DNA of 64,000 nt from Bradysia coprophila (GCF_014529535.1 NW_023503374.1:8797685-8861684); one strand, 5' to 3'; shown: positions 23,501-38,881, counted from the first letter of the stretch. Numbers and translations are program-made. The notes: generated by a model from the letters alone, not told the origin.

Positions 23501-26500
23501 TAGGACAAAGAACTCTAGCACAACCATAATCGCTATAAACTTGTTTAATAAAATTGAATTGTAGCTCAAATTAAAACGAAAGTGAAAAAAATCAGTGACA
23601 AAGGTTACACAATAACAACCGAATCGACCGGTATTACCCGGTTAATTGCAAAAAAATAATATGAAAATTAACTTCCATAAAATTCAGATAAGGCCTGCAA
23701 AATGTGCGAAATCGCGAAATCACTGACGCTTACAAAATTGATGGTGTCAAATTAAACTCCTCAAACAAAAAAAAAAGTTTTGTGTTTTTACTTGAAGATC
23801 ATTTTAAATTTGGGTTCTCTTTAGTATGTTTCGTTGGTGATTTTTATATTCTTCAATTTCCATCAAAATGAAAAATGGGAAGCCCGATGAAAAGTTTTTT
23901 CTTCTAGCTGTTTAGGCGTATCATTAAAAAGTTCTTCTCTCTTTGTACGCTTGGTACAAAGGAAAAAAATATATGAAATCGCCTTTACTTCTGTCGATAA
24001 ATCTTTTCCGCAAAAATAATTCACCGATACTATGTGCGCATTCTAACTTTGTGTTGTTGCGTTTGATGCATGTGTATGAAAATAATGGAAAATAATAATA
24101 AAATGCCAGTCGGCATTAAAAATAATGTTCGCATTTTACTTATCATAAAGTAAATTTTATTTGTTCATAACTTGCAACAAAATGTTCAATTTTAAAAAAC
24201 CTAAAAATAACGGCCAATCATTTAAAATACATTTATTGAAATGCAATATTAGCAGTTCACAGTTTAATTGTTCGGCTATGGATGGTACGTTCGGAATATG
24301 AACGCATTTATTGTTAAGAATGTAATTTTTGCTGGTGGCCACTTAACACGCACATTACATTTGAGAAATGTTCATTGCTTTCTTCTCTAACCATTCAATT
24401 TTTAGTTATTGGTTATTGATGTGGCGATAGGTCATAAATATTTCGATTTTATTACTCTTTGACTTTGTTCAATGATTACACTCAATATAAATTTTGACTA
24501 TGTGTAACATTTTCGAAGAATATCGAAACCAAGTGCAAAGTTTCGTGACTCTATGTTAGAAAAAAAAAGTTCATTTATACAACATACAATGTTTGAGATG
24601 ATGTTCATAACTGACTCCAGATATAATTATGCTTATGCTTTCATGTTGTGTATACATGGATACTACATAACAAAAAGTGTAACCACATAATCATAACTCG
24701 AACAACGCTATTTCTGTTCTACAACCACATTTTAGAGTTGTTGTTTTTTTATTTAAATAATTTTTTTACTACTTTCGAGCTCAATAATCGTAAAAAATAG
24801 TACAATGGGTGAATTTTAAACGAATTTCATTGTTAAAACTTTTATTTACTATTTGCGCCAATTGTTGTGTTTTTCCCCGAATGCAGGTACAATTACAATA
24901 CACATGTAACCATGAAAGTATTTGCTGATCTTCTACATTTAGATATTATAAGTAATTTGCTTCGTGTTGTTCACATTTCCGGACTTTCAATTTTTTTTAT
25001 AGTTTTTCTCGGAGAATATTTTCATTTGAACGTTTTAAGTGCCGACGCCCGACAATCGATAGTTCTGGTTTGATTTATTTCTATATTTTCGATGTTTTAG
25101 TATTAGTATTTGATAGATTACGCAGAACAGCAGAGAAATTTGATACGTGTGCTTAGCACGAAAATCGGGTAGCCATTTACAAATGACAAGCTTAATCACT
25201 AACTCTGTCTCTCCTGTTGTTTTATTTACTTTTACTAGAACCTGTAATCTTTTACTTCCTCTGTATATAGGGTACAAGACAGAGTTCCTTGCTAAGTCGT
25301 TTAAGTTCTGAAGTCGTTGTCGATAACAGATGACCATCCGTTATCCACTTCTAACTTCATGTTACTTCCAAATTTGGTATCCTTGTGGTGTATTTACCTT
25401 GATCATAACTGAGCACTTATAGGTCATCTTTGTTCGGCCCATTGTGCTTCGCACTCGTCACTGTCACTCGTTATTTCAAACATTTTTTCACTCACTTTAA
25501 CCTTCTAACCTTCTAGCTCAACAAGGCTAATTTTTGGATTTTTTTTGGTGAGACTAGGTTTCCACTGAGTTTATTTGGACACACGGATTATTTATGTGCG
25601 AATTTCTAGGTTTTCTGCACCAACGATTTCTGTCCAAAATTTTATTCAGTTTAGATGAGAGGTTTGAGGACTTTCTAGACCCAACCCAAACGCTTTCTGG
25701 AATTATTAAGTTAATAAGTCCGGTAAAATTAAATTGAGTCCGGCTCGGCAAAAAATTGACATGTATTTGACGCAAACAAACTATAAGTTGTTCCAGTTTT
25801 TCCTGCAACTCTCAAACATTTTTTGCAATTTGCAAAAACGAGAATCAACAACTGAAATACTTAGTTTTGAATATTGCTGTAACATTGATATCGAAAGCAA
25901 GCGTTAATGAATGTCATCGTTTTTACTGTTGAATTTATGACATTTTACGATCCATAAATTAATTAATTTTTATTATTTTAAATAAAAAACACTTCCGGTA
26001 ATCTTTGATCACTATCATCTATACCTCGATGTAACATTATTGTTTTATTTTGCTTTTCTATAACAAGTGACACAGAATACAAAAAATGTATTTTGCTATG
26101 CATCGAAAATATTTTTTTTTTCAGAATAACATTAGAATACTTCTGCATAATAAAACTTTCTTCGTCTTTACCGAATAAATTCATAGGAAATTTAATGGAC
26201 CATTACAATGTCGCAATCTCATTCGTCATTTACAGAGCCATAGCTTAACATTACTCACTAATGTAATGTACTGTAATGGGCATATCGTATACAACTGTAT
26301 GGATACACGCAACTGTTATAGAAATTGCTATATATTGTTAAATGCCAGTGCAGTAACCCACGAAACTTGATAACTAGTTTCTTTTTTGTCGTTCAATTTT
26401 CACAACAAAACTTCGAGTTCATTTTATACGAATAAAGAAAAGATATATAAATGGTGGGATGTTCCTTCTTTTCACATTATAACTGAAAATGTTTTCCACT

Positions 26501-26709
26501 CATTGAATTTGCAATTAATGTTTTCAGTTAAAAGGAAAATGTTAAATTATTTATCAAACTTTTGCATCTACATTTAGCCAACAACATGCATCTGTTGAGA
26601 GATGTTGTGCTTTATGTTTAATAGGATCTCTTCTGATTTATCGATACAAAATATTAAATATTAAATATCCGAATTTTCTTATCTAAAAATTTAATTTTCC
26701 TTCTTTCAG
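17503..26709. other. AT-rich intergenic DNA / upstream region of the FNDC3 gene
   Basis: About 9 kb without a recognisable coding exon. It holds the hnRNP U-like 3' UTR at its left end, an (AT)n run at 19922-19940, a GAA-rich run at 20443-20487 and many poly-T/poly-A tracts. A GAG/GTGAGT splice-donor-like site at 21343 could end a 5' UTR exon of the FNDC3 gene, whose acceptor at 26709 implies an upstream non-coding exon. The short open frames here resemble nothing known and have low-complexity composition. Confidence 0.5.
20443..20487. repeat. GAA-rich microsatellite
   Basis: An imperfect run of GAA triplets, interrupted by GGA and TAG, within non-coding AT-rich DNA. Confidence 0.85.
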
Positions 26710-29700
26710 ATAAACTATCCGTGTTAAATTATTCGAAAGTTCGGTCTGGATTTCTCGTCTTTTCATCGTATGTGTACATGAATAACTGTTTCACTAAATA
26801 TGTGCCTGATTTATCAACGCCTAAAATAAGTTGCATCAAACAAACCCCAAAAGAAAACTATGGCCGGTAATTCTTCCGCAAACACAGTATCGGTAACATC
26901 AACAACTAATACTGCAATAGCCGTTGTTGCACCAACGGCCAGACCCACACAACATTCAATCAATTCAACAATGGTAGCAAAAAGTCAACTACAATCAACG
27001 CAACAGCAACAGCAACAGGCACCACCACCACCGCCGCCTCAACAACCGCCGCCACAACCGCAACCACAAACAAATACGGTGTTTGTGTCGACGGGTCGTG
27101 CATTTCCGCATCATCATATACATTCGATTGGGCCGGCACAAGTGCCGCCTGGTGCCGGACAATGGCCAATGGTTGAACCAGTATTCCATTTCGGTCCCGG
27201 CTTCGAAAAACAAAACTATTGTCCGACCCATTCGCAAGGACCACAGCCACCCGAGCATGTTGTATTTTTTCATGTTAGTCCTGGCGTTTCCGTTACATTC
27301 CAAATTGCTGGCAATCGTGAGATCATTAGAGGTAAGTGCATTTTGACTAGCCAAAAAACGTTTTCACTGAAAAATGTCCATTTCACAAACGTTCACTTCT
27401 AAATTTAATAATTTATCACGAGAAACGGATGTAAATTTTTCGATGAGATAACCGCCTAACATTTATTGTAACCTCGGCAGCAAAAAAAAATCTAATTCAA
27501 ATGAAAACTGTGTTATCATTATCAAAAGACCTAAAATTTAAATGCTGCTGTCGTGATTATTTATTATTAGTAACATTTCATCAATTTTTTTGGATCCAAA
27601 GCGCGAAGACTTCGTTTTTTTTCTTGCTTTATGTTTCGACATGTACCGACGATAAGACGAAGTAAAGAAAAAAAAAACAAAAATTCTAATCAGCAAACAT
27701 TTATCACCGAAATAGGTCCAGCTACAGTTCCAATGGTTTCACAGGGTGGATCGCCACCAGTTGCAATGCCTGTCCAAGTACCGCCTGGCCATGTTATGCA
27801 ACAAATTGTCGATGAGCACAGGACACTTCGTCACGTAATATTATCAACAAATCATCAGATGCATGCACAGAGTACAGTGCAAGATATGCCACATTTACAG
27901 GGACACTATGTAAGTCTATGCCAAAGTTGATGCTGTTGCAATTCTCAGCAGTTTTAATTGTGTGTTTGTTATCATACTGTCTGCTAGGCTAGCTTCTAAC
28001 ATGATTAATCAAATTAGGAAGTTTGAATCTTTCGCAGTCGACGTACTCTAATATTCACGATTTAGTGTACTAGAATTTAGTCTTTATAGTTATTATACAA
28101 TATGCAAGTCTTGCCGTAAGAGAAATTTTCTTGATCCGTGGCGTATGTCTGTATCGGGGCTTTTGAGAGTTGTTACTAAAAGTGGCACCTTCGCCGAAAG
28201 ATATTTTTCGTCCAACAACTGTCTGAATCGGGCCAAACACTGACCAAATATAACCGGGAAACCAGGAACACATCACCGACAAATTGATTATGAGGATGAC
28301 TTAGACTTAAGTTCAATATCTACGTGCCACTAATACGCCTAATTTACTTTATACGGGGACGGTATTGTTTAACAAAACACCAGACAGTTACAGTAAATAT
28401 TTTCCCCGGTTATGTAAGCATGTGAAAATATTGAATTTTCTATTTGGATTTATGGTTATATTGCTGACGACAATTGTGTTTGAATTTGTCTCCATCCAGC
28501 TTTCATTGTTTTTTAATAACTAAATGCAAGAACATTTGAGCAAACATTATAACACCTGTTTCTTCATGATTAAATTAACGTACCGGTTAGTACAGTACCC
28601 GGACAATCGATTTTTAGTTGTCTTACTATCTATCTATTTTCCCCTTAATTTATGCTAACGGTACTCACAATTGCAATGTTACCAGTATCTGAAATTATAA
28701 TTCACTGCACTTATCACTGGGAAAGTATCTGTGTAAAAATGCACATGCATACAGATCAGTGAAATTTCTAAATGAGCTCACAAACACTGATAACCAACCC
28801 GTAGCCCTTTAATAAAACATCGTTTCGTCGTCGTCACGATAACAAATGAATAATATTCATCACATTTACTTCGATCATATTGATAACTTTATTTCGTTTC
28901 GAACGTAGCCATTGAGCTGTTTGTCATTCCGTTAAATATTTTCTTTTTGCTTACGTTTCACATTTTCAATTTTTTTTTTCGGTTTTGTAATTTTGCGTTA
29001 ATTAAACGACTGTTCTAACATTTGTAGATTGCTACGAACAATCCAACACAACATTACTACAGTCCATTAACACCTGGACCTGGTGTCGGACCACCACACT
29101 ATCATGCAATGCCAACAAATCACTTGCATCAACAACCAATGCCACATAATCTTCACTCGCCAACCCAACCGATCAATAACTATCACAAAGATGAAAGAAC
29201 ACAACGTCAGCACACAAAATTGCTGCGAAAATTAGATCAAAAGCATGGTAACAGTAAGTGGACGGATCTCGAAAAAAAATGTTATTTCAATTCAAAAATG
29301 AAAATGAATTTTCCTTTGCAGACTACAATTCGTCGTCATCATCGACAGTATCAAATGCACCGAAAACTGAACAAACAAACGGTGTACAAAAGAAACCGAA
29401 AAATGGAGTCTACGAAGAACCCGAAGATGCGTCCAGTCTTCCGGACGAAGAAGAAGACGTACAATCCATAATCGATCAACTATCGTCGGTGCAAATGCCG
29501 GTTATATCCGAAATCACATCACGGACAGCATTGCTACAATGGTCAGAACCGACGACCAGCGCACCGGACAAAGGTGTGACAATCAATTCGAGAGATTTAC
29601 GCTACGAGGTGTTGCTCAGCGACAGAGGAAAGGAGGACAAATACAAAATCATATTCAAAGGTCACTCGTTGTCGTGTCGTGTACGCGATTTACGTCCTGG

Positions 29701-32378
29701 CCAGGAATATTCGGTGTGTTTGCAGGTATATTTGGAAGAAGTTCACGGTTCCGCTTCGGAAGCAGCAACATTTGTAACGCCTGCATGTGAACCTGATCAG
29801 CCACTACCACCAAAGCTGATTGCTCGTACAAAGAATTCGCTTCAATTACGATGGAATGCACCAGCTGACAATGGAGCTCATATTCAGCATTACGTTTTAG
29901 AGTGTGACGAAGGAAAGGGAAACGAATTTATTGAAATCACGAAAATGAAGGGGAAGCAATACTCTCTATCGAAGTTGATGGCATCGACTTGGTATAGTTT
30001 TCGACTAGCGGCTGTTAATGAATGTGGAAAATCGGTGTATTCGAATATCGTAACGTATTCAACGTCCGGCAATCCACCATTACAATTATCACCTCCTATA
30101 TTGCAAAGTTCAACATCCAGTTCGTTGCGATTGGGTTGGGGTCGACGTACATTGGACGAGGAATTCGTTTTACAAATATCGGACTGCGAAAGCGGTCATG
30201 GTTTCCTTACGTGTTACACCGGCAAGGAAACGTCGTACGAATGCACAAATTTAAACCGAGCAGCAGATTTTCAATTCCGTATCCGTGCCGAAAACGAGGG
30301 AGGTGCATCGATTTGGAGCGAATTAGTAACATTTCAGACGCAACCAGAACAACCTGGCCGTCCACAAAAGCCTCAAATCAAAGGAAAAGTACATTCCACT
30401 AACTTCAGAGCCAGATGGGAGCCTCCAACTGACAAAGGTGGTGCTGAGATAAGACTTTACTATTTAGAAATTAGTACTGGTACGGACTTCGAAACCATTT
30501 ACACAGGAAAAGAAACGGAAGCGGTGTGCGATCGTCTACAACCTGGTACGACACATCTAGTTAGAGTTGCCTGTGAAGGACCTGGAGGTTTAAGTATGTA
30601 TTCGGAACCAATTTCGGTTACGACTGATGCAGTCGTACCGGGAACACCATCGCCACCATATTGTGGAAGTACTCCAGGCCCATTTGCGGCCGTTCTTCGT
30701 TGGGAACTACCAGAATATAATGGAGGCGCTGCAATTATTGAATATGAACTAGAAATTGAATCAGCGGACGATGGTTTGAAATGGACTGTGTACAAGGGAA
30801 AGGAGATGTACAGCATTGCCAAGGACTTACTGCCGGGAAAATTGTATTTTGCTCAAGTTAGAGCCTATAATCGTATTGGTGCTGGCGCTTGGTCTGAACA
30901 ATTGCAGTTTACTGCTGGAGCAGCTCCGCCGTCATCACCAGAAATGCCGCAAATAACCATTCGATCTGGCACCCATTTGACCGTTACATGGAATGAACCA
31001 TACGCGAACGGAGCACCAATTCAAGAATACCAACTGGCATGTGCTGCAGATGATCAAAATGGCAATTTTAACATTTGCTACCAGGGCATCACATGCTCGG
31101 CCGAAATAAAAAACTTAATTCCATTCACCAAGTATTACTTCAAAGTTTGTGCAATAAATACAGCAGGAACAAGTCCATACTCATCAGTTACATTCGCTCA
31201 AACCCCAGCAGCCGTTCCAAATGCACCAAAAATCGAATCGCACAAAGTGACGTCAACGAACGTTACGCTGTTCTGGAAAGAACCTGAAAATAATGGTGCT
31301 CCCATCACCCATTATTGCATTGAATTCGGCGACCGTTTAGTTGAAACGGAAAATGAGGAGCTGGAGTATACGATTGAGAATCTGTCACCGGAGACGACGT
31401 ACAAAATCAAAATCAAAGCTGTAAACGAAATTGGCGGCGGACCGTTTTCGCATGCATTGCGAGCAACAACTAATCCATTGCCACCGGTGCCACCAGTCTT
31501 AGAATGTGTGAACATTGGACACAATTCGTTGAAATTGAAATGGGGCGATGGAAAGAACATCAACCTGACGAAATATCGCTTGCAAATGTACAACAGCCGT
31601 GCCAAGGAGTATCAAGTCATTTACAGCAATATTTTCAACACTTTCAAAGTGGTGAAACTACAAGAGCAAACCACGTACATGTTCCGGATATGTGCCGAAA
31701 CAGATCATGCTGGACTGGGAAACTATTCAGATGATTATATATTCCGGACAAGTGCAACTATTCCTAGTAGCGTGAAGCCACCACGAATAACTGAAGCTAA
31801 TCAAAAATTGTCCATTGAATGGCAACATAGCAAAAATACATTCTCCGATGTAGTTGAATACGTTCTGCAAATGTCCACGCGGGAACAGGATTTCGTTCAG
31901 GTAAGCTGTTACAATCAGTTCGTTTCCGCACCATTTGTGAACGGGATGCCAGTTTGAGATGCTTTCATGTAAACGCAAACTTTTTTTTCTCATTCCTAAT
32001 TTGTAGGTGTATCGAGGCAAAGAGACCCAGTTTACTTTGGACAATGCCGACGCCGATGTAACCTACACATTTCGCGTTCATCCCGTTCGAGTCACTCAAA
32101 GTGGCGATCTGGCCGGACCACAATCCCCAACATCTAAGCATAAAATGGAATCAATCGTTGACAATACTCGATTGGCCACATCGAATTCGCCGCGAGACGC
32201 TGATGTCGTCGATGCGTCAGTATCAAAGGGAACTGTCGGTAAATATATTTTCAAATTATCGTCGATCTATTCGAATCGGAAAAAACTATCAGACAATGAG
32301 AAAGCAATGTTTTATGTTGTGGTCTTTATGGTATTAACAATCGTATTTGCATCAATCGTTAGATTGTTTATTAGTTAA
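26710..32378 (+). CDS. mtgo: FNDC3 / miles-to-go: nine fibronectin type III domains with C-terminal anchor
   Basis: Coding exons 26860-27331, 27716-27909, 29028-29253, 29322-31900 and 32007-32378 join in frame to 1280 residues. A 5' UTR part of the first exon runs from the CTTTCAG acceptor at 26709 to the ATG. The N-terminus is Q/P-rich. It is followed by the conserved PEHVVFFHVSPGVSVTFQIA and MPVQVPPGHVMQQIVDEH motifs, which are specific to FNDC3A/B. Nine consecutive FN3 domains run from about residue 355 to 1230, each with the W...L/Y...G...YS pattern. A hydrophobic tail near the end (VVVFMVLTIVFASIVRLFIS) is a tail anchor, as in vertebrate FNDC3 proteins of the ER/Golgi membranes. Drosophila mtgo is reported to act in neuromuscular junction growth. 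Intron 3 is only 68 bases. Confidence 0.93.
27332..27715 (+). other. mtgo: Intron 1 (within coding) of mtgo
   Basis: GTAAGT donor at 27332 and AATAG acceptor ending 27715. The split glycine codon is restored. Nothing else is visible. Confidence 0.8.
27910..29027 (+). other. mtgo: 1.1-kb intron of mtgo
   Basis: GTAAGT donor at 27910 and TTTGTAG acceptor ending 29027, both phase 0, between QGHY and IATNNPTQHYY. No nested gene seen. Confidence 0.8.
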
Positions 32379-35300
32379 AAAGATAATCCAGTTGCCGTTT
32401 TTTTCACATTTTTTTTTCTTTAAATACCCAATGCAGTTCCTTCTTTTAAAAGAAAAAAAAAACAAAATGTAATCGAAAATATTATAAATATATAAAAGAG
32501 AACTTGAAATGCAAGCAAAGCGAATAGGGATGAACATATCGGATCAACAACTGGTATAGGGAATTGTGTTGATTTTTCCGTTGTGTCTTTGTAACATTTT
32601 AGATTATTTCTTCGTTTAGATCAAAATCGACTTAAGAAGATCGTTGAATGATTGAAACTAAAAGAGAATAATTTTTGAAGACATAAAATTGATGAAATAA
32701 TTTTTATAGAGTCAACGCAATTCAATGTTTAATTTTTAAACGTGCTTGTCACTTGATAGAGTTTACATTAACAACAAAAGAAAAAGGCTGATTTGTGAAA
32801 GTTAAATTTAAAATTAATATTTTTTTCGTGAATTTGTCTTCTTCTATTTTTTTCTCACCCATACAAATATTTCGAATAAAATTCTATTGTAATCGTTATC
32901 CAAAATCTTTGTCAAAATTATCTTCCGGAATTGTGACTGTACCATTGATAAATCCCTTATCCATATCCATGACACTCGTTCATTTCAATGTAATGGTTCA
33001 ATGACCTTTGTTATTTTATTGTTGCTAATCTAGGATTGTGCGTTGGATTTCTGCTTTGGAAATCTACTGATCCAAGTAATTTTTTGGAATGGTTTTACGG
33101 CCTAAATTGAATTCTTCGAGAAAATTGTTTTTAAAGAAGAGAAATTCATATTTTGAATGGTAGGTTTTGTATGCTGTTTGGTTTCCTTTACACAACTCGA
33201 TGACTTTGTAGCATAAAATCTGTCAGCAGCTAAAAACCTAATTGTCCCAGTCCTGGCTGTCCTAACTAATAAGTGGTAAAAGTAAACCTTTTACAAACAA
33301 CAAGTATATGGAGATACAATCATTAAATCTTGTACTTCTTTTGTTTGAAGTATTTCCTAGTGACTGACACACTCAGATTAAACTGAGGATATTTTTGTCG
33401 TTACTAACGTTAGCAGATGATGAGCCGCTTGTACATTCAAATATGTTCGTGACACTAGCAACGTAACGTGATTACTCAGCTTCTGTTAGATTGGAATTTC
33501 AGCCAATAAAACAGGTCAAACCACAGATTATACCAAGAATATCGTTTTGAGATCAAAACTACTTGTTTTTACAAACTATTTTTTAGCAAGAATGAATGAT
33601 TTAATAGCTGATCTTGAAGTAGTCATGAAATTTGACACAACTCCGCAGAGCTCTCTATAACTCGATAAACAGAATACAAAACCGATAGATTGAAACCGAC
33701 TAAAAAACATTGCTTCAACTATTCTTACCAGTCCGCTAGTATTCTTTGAGAATTTCGAAAATTAATTCTGATAATTGAATTGATTGCTGTTTGTTTATGT
33801 TTAGTTTAACCTTTCATAAACGACAAGCGTAAGCGTATCGTCGCATTACCAAAATCGCAATTAAATTAAATCCGTTACTTCGATTGTTTAACGTATTGTC
33901 AAATGTTCGATGGGAAGTCTCTTACTTCTCTAGTTGTACAACACGTTTTGCTATATAAGAGAATGACAGAGCCCATTTATTATTTCTGTCATCGGCATTG
34001 ATAACAAATGACAGATCGTTTAGGTGACATGTCATCAGCATAATCCAATGATCTAATGATTGTGATAAAAATGGTAGAAATGATGATGAATAATCCAATG
34101 CGTACGAATACAAAACCGACTGAAAAGAAAACCAACAGAAGCGATATCATCGCCCACCTTAAATCCAGATTAAAATCGTGTCTGCTTCAATTTAAAATGA
34201 AACTTCATAAAACGTAGACTAATTGTCTCGACGCGTAACGAGCAAAAGTGACTCTCTGAATAATTTACTGCTTGCCTACACTAATTTAACACAAAACAAA
34301 TTTTTAACGAATTGATGCATCGATTTTTGTGTTGTCACTTAACATTATTTCCGATTGGTATAGTGCATTGTTTATCTGCATAAAAGATGTTGCTTAGATG
34401 AAAAACGAAATGGGAAAATTGCATTTAATGAGAAGAAAAGGGAAATTAAAAGATTTGGTTTTATTGGGGTTTTTTAATTTCATGTAAGGCGTCAATGGTA
34501 AAACTTACATTCAAAATATTTTTTTTTTACTTTTTTCTATTTTATTTTTTGTTTGTTTTTTATATACTTTTTTTTTACGCAAAGAAAATGATAAATCATC
34601 TTTATAAAACAATTTTTATATGCAAAAAAAATATATTTTTTTATTTATAATTAATTTTATTTTTTTAAATATTCAAAGTAAAAAACAAATATATTTTCAT
34701 ATACATATTTTCATATTTATAAAAACAAAATAAATGAAGAAAAAAAAACATGAGACAAGAAACATAATAATAATATTATTATATTCAATATATTCTTACA
34801 AAATCAATTTTATTTTTGATAGATTTTTTATAAAAAAATGTATCTTATCCCCTTTCCTCCTACACACAAACACATACACGCCCCCACCTCCCCAATTACA
34901 GCTCCAACACATTTTCATACCCCCGAAAATAGAATGAATAAAATGCATTTATTACACAAATACTATATGTAAAGGCAAAACAAAAACATGAAAAATATGA
35001 TAAATCATAAAAATATATATAAAATAAATAAAATAATCATAAGGTAACACGTATATATATGCGGTGTGATGGTAAAACAGAAAAAAAACTGATAAGAAAA
35101 TAAAGAAAAAAAATAATTAAAATTCTACTTAAATAAAGAAAAAAAAAACTCTTAAAAGTCTATATTTACAATATGTTCTAATCAGTCGATGTGGTAACTA
35201 AAAATAAAAATAAAAACAAAATCAACGATGATTGCTTTAAACAAATTTAAAAAAAACATCAATTAATACTTATTCGGATTATATTATAGGAGGGGTTAAT

Positions 35301-38300
35301 TTTTGAGACAGCTCACAGAGCTTTGACAAAATTTTAAACTTTTATCTTCTTTCTTGCAAGTCTCAATTAAGTTTTGTTTCAATTTTGTTATTTAAAAAAA
35401 ATGCTTTTACAAACACTCACACTCACATATAACATTTATAAAATACAAAATAGCTAACATTCCTAATAATAATGGTGCATATTTGCTGATAAAATCAATT
35501 TTTTAATGTGCCTCATTATTTAAACGACTATGTATTCCCCTCCGTATATAAATGATATAACTAACTAAGCCAAGACAATTTTTTTTTTTCAAATACTACA
35601 AACATGACTATACTAAAAGTGTATAAAAAAAATTCATAGAAACAAAACTCAATTTTGAATAATAAAAAACACAGACACACAAAAAACGCTCCTGATAGTA
35701 AAGTTCGTACGGGTAATGCATTTTGTGATAAGTTGATAGAATTTTGATGTTTTATTAGAAAAAAGCGAATGGCATGGACCACGGACTTTTGCACAAAGGG
35801 ATGCTTTTCAAAATCATAAAGCACAGCACAATATTTAAAGCAATATCAACCCTTCAAGTTGTCAAAGAAAAAAAAAACTGTTCGCGAGATGTTCGTAAAT
35901 TTTGCTAAGAATAGCAGTATTTAACGGTACACTCCTCAGTACAATTATATCGAAAAAAAATATAAAAATATTCGCAAACAGTCACTAAACGTCTTGAAAG
36001 ACAATGCATTTTAAGATCTCTCTGGTACATTTCATTCTGACGATGAGTATAATCTCCCCTTTGTTATGTAATTTCAATATTACTCATCCTGCATGTGGTT
36101 AGATTATCAACATGAAAGGATGACAAACGTTCATATCGATTGAGTAGTGAACTTTAAAGAAATCGGATAAAAAAGATGGGGATGATAGTACTTCACTATG
36201 CACTTTGAGGTTGTATTATTGATAAACTTTTTTACCTTTATTAGGGGAAGGAAAAAACTTTTCTTTGGCACTTAAATACTTACATTAAAAATGTTGACGA
36301 TGATTTGTTCATGGAAATAAGTTTTCGACAACATTTTCTATCATAGACCGTAATTCTTATCCTTTTCACAATTCAATAACCCGACTGTCTATGTTAGGCT
36401 GACATTTTTGTAACATCATGTCCGAGCATCAGGTTCGTTTCGAATTGTACAAATTCTACCGAACTCTACATACAAAGTCTCAATGATAAATATTCGAATG
36501 ATTAAAATTTATCACAAAATGCAGCTATAGCTATCCGCTAGGAATCGTACTATTTCAGACAATTGATCCGTTCTAACTAAAAAGAAAGAAAGAGAGAAAG
36601 TAAAGAGAATAAAATGAACATTTAATAAGTTTTGTTACAAATTATTAGAAAATTTATCAACTGTTGAAGAGCAAAACAAACGAAAAAAGAAATCAAATTA
36701 TACAAATTTATAAATTTGCACTTTTTATTATTATAAATATATTACATTTATTATGATTATTATTATGATGACAATTTATTATCTTTAAAAGCAAAAAAAA
36801 AAAATATAAAAATATTATGAGAAAACAACAATTATTATTTATATACTTGAAAGTGTTTTAAACAACAACAACAAAAAATATATAAAAAATAATAATAAAA
36901 TAAATAAAATTGCTGTATTACAATATACACACACAAGTATATCAATCCCTTAGTCTAATTCTATACATGAAAATATATATTAAAAGTAAAATAAATTTAA
37001 AACAAAAAAAAATCTATTAAAATACAAATTCAAATCTAGTGAATGTTGTTAACAATTTATTATTATTAACTAACATCATTAAAAATTAAATTTGTACAAA
37101 AAAAAAACTTGACTCCTGTTTTATTGTCCAAAGGACGTTCGACGAGATTATTTCCACATCGATGAGAATCGCGAACATTTCAAGCTTGCCAATTGTCCAA
37201 CTAAACTATACGTTTGTATACATTAGCCCAACTAACGTTAAAAGAAATCCGTTTCTGGCGCCGTCAAAAATGTATGCTTTTTTAAGCTTTACCATGCATT
37301 TCTATGAGTTTTCATGTAAATTTAGATTACGTTGCGCGACTCAAACAATTTTTGGTCAATTATGATGTTCCAAAGTATAGGGCATGGGACGACGTACTAG
37401 TTTACCCTGAAAACTACAAAAGCGCTACCCTTGTTCTCATAGCTGAATACGGTTTTTTCATGAAGTTTTATACTGAAAACTACAAAAGCGTTACATTCAG
37501 CTAAAGAGAATTTGCTTACAACTTGTGAAAACGTCAACAATATCCATGCACTATTGTTTATTGTTAGATATAGTAGTGCTTGGTTGAGGCTTTACAATAA
37601 ACATATCACTTGTATATACAATCACGTATCACGTACTTTCTCATGTACACTGTAAGCATGTAGATGTAGAATGTACCGTTCTGGTGTAGTTAAAGTCTGA
37701 TGTAGACAATGTAGTTTCCCATGTAATGCTGAGAAACTTTCCTTTGGTGTATTCGGCGGTAAGATACAGCATGATAGGTGTTCAATGAACACAAGTTTTA
37801 TGTTTAACTAAGTTCCACTCGCTGACTGCAAGTTTCGAGGCAAGTTCAAGTATAACTTCAGATTAAATAACTTCTTTTAATAAAACTCAATTCAGCCTTG
37901 TTTCTTACAGACTTTAAACAATTTTAGTACGGAGAACATCATTTTCTAAATCGGTGGGGAAGTCACTATAACATTTTGCTAACATTCGTGATCACGATAA
38001 ACTTAGTGACGTAATAACCTGTACTTGCAGAACCTAGATTTCAACCAATATGCGAAATCTTTTACTTCATTAAATCCCAATGCTGGAAACAGGTTGTTAT
38101 GACCTTAGGTTTCTTTTGACGGTTTTTTTTATCGAACTTGATAAATAGTTTCAATAGTTTTATTAAAAGTAAAGCAGACCGATTGACCAATAGACCGTGT
38201 GCAGTATAAATAATTTATTTTTCATTGATTTAGATTATTATTCTGTAGAACAAAAGTGTAAACAGAATATCTGAAAAATGTGTGCTTGATTTTATATCTC

Positions 38301-38881
38301 ACTTTAAAAGCTGTAATTTTGATGAAACTAAAAGGATATCCGAACCATTCTAATTCATTCTAATTGGATTCTCACTAAGATTCTAATAAGTGGGATGGCA
38401 TCGGGATGGCAACAATATTTTTCAATAATTTCTATAAAAAAATTAAATATGAAACTTTTTTCTCAAAATCGCAAACGGTCTATTGAGAAATTACAATTGC
38501 AGTATCAAAATCGTGTAAAGGTCAATGGGAAGATTAAAGACATTCGAATTACTGTGTCAGCAAATAGTTCTCAAAATTCGTGAAGAAAATAGCACTCAGC
38601 ATACAAAGCATCCCTCAAAATGAAAATAGCAACTAATTTTTCCAAAATTTCCATCAAGAGATGGTAAAGTGTTTTCATTGTAAACTTTCGAACACAAGTT
38701 CATTTGAAAGTTTTACTGCTGTCTTGGGAAGGGATCAGTGGAAACAACTGATGATGGCTAGATCACGCTAGCCTCAGACCGCCACTGAAACAGCCGGTCG
38801 AAACAGCTCTGTTTTATTCGTTAAATTCACTCAACGTGAACCATGAGTGGGTAGGGAAGAGCAAAAGCTCTGTTTGTTGTT
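32379..38881. other. AT-rich intergenic DNA downstream of mtgo
   Basis: The left part is probably mtgo 3' UTR, with a possible AATAAA near 32874. From about 34490 to 37110 the sequence is extremely AT-rich, with dense poly-A and poly-T tracts and many AATAAA hexamers. A short near-duplicate block carrying CTGAAAACTACAAAAGCG occurs near 37409 and 37471. No convincing coding exon was found. Confidence 0.5.

Noticed and set aside
29109-29471. Separate 120-residue frame at the mtgo exon 3/4 junction
   Set aside because: It is another frame through two exons and a 68-base intron. The FNDC3 reading joins perfectly.
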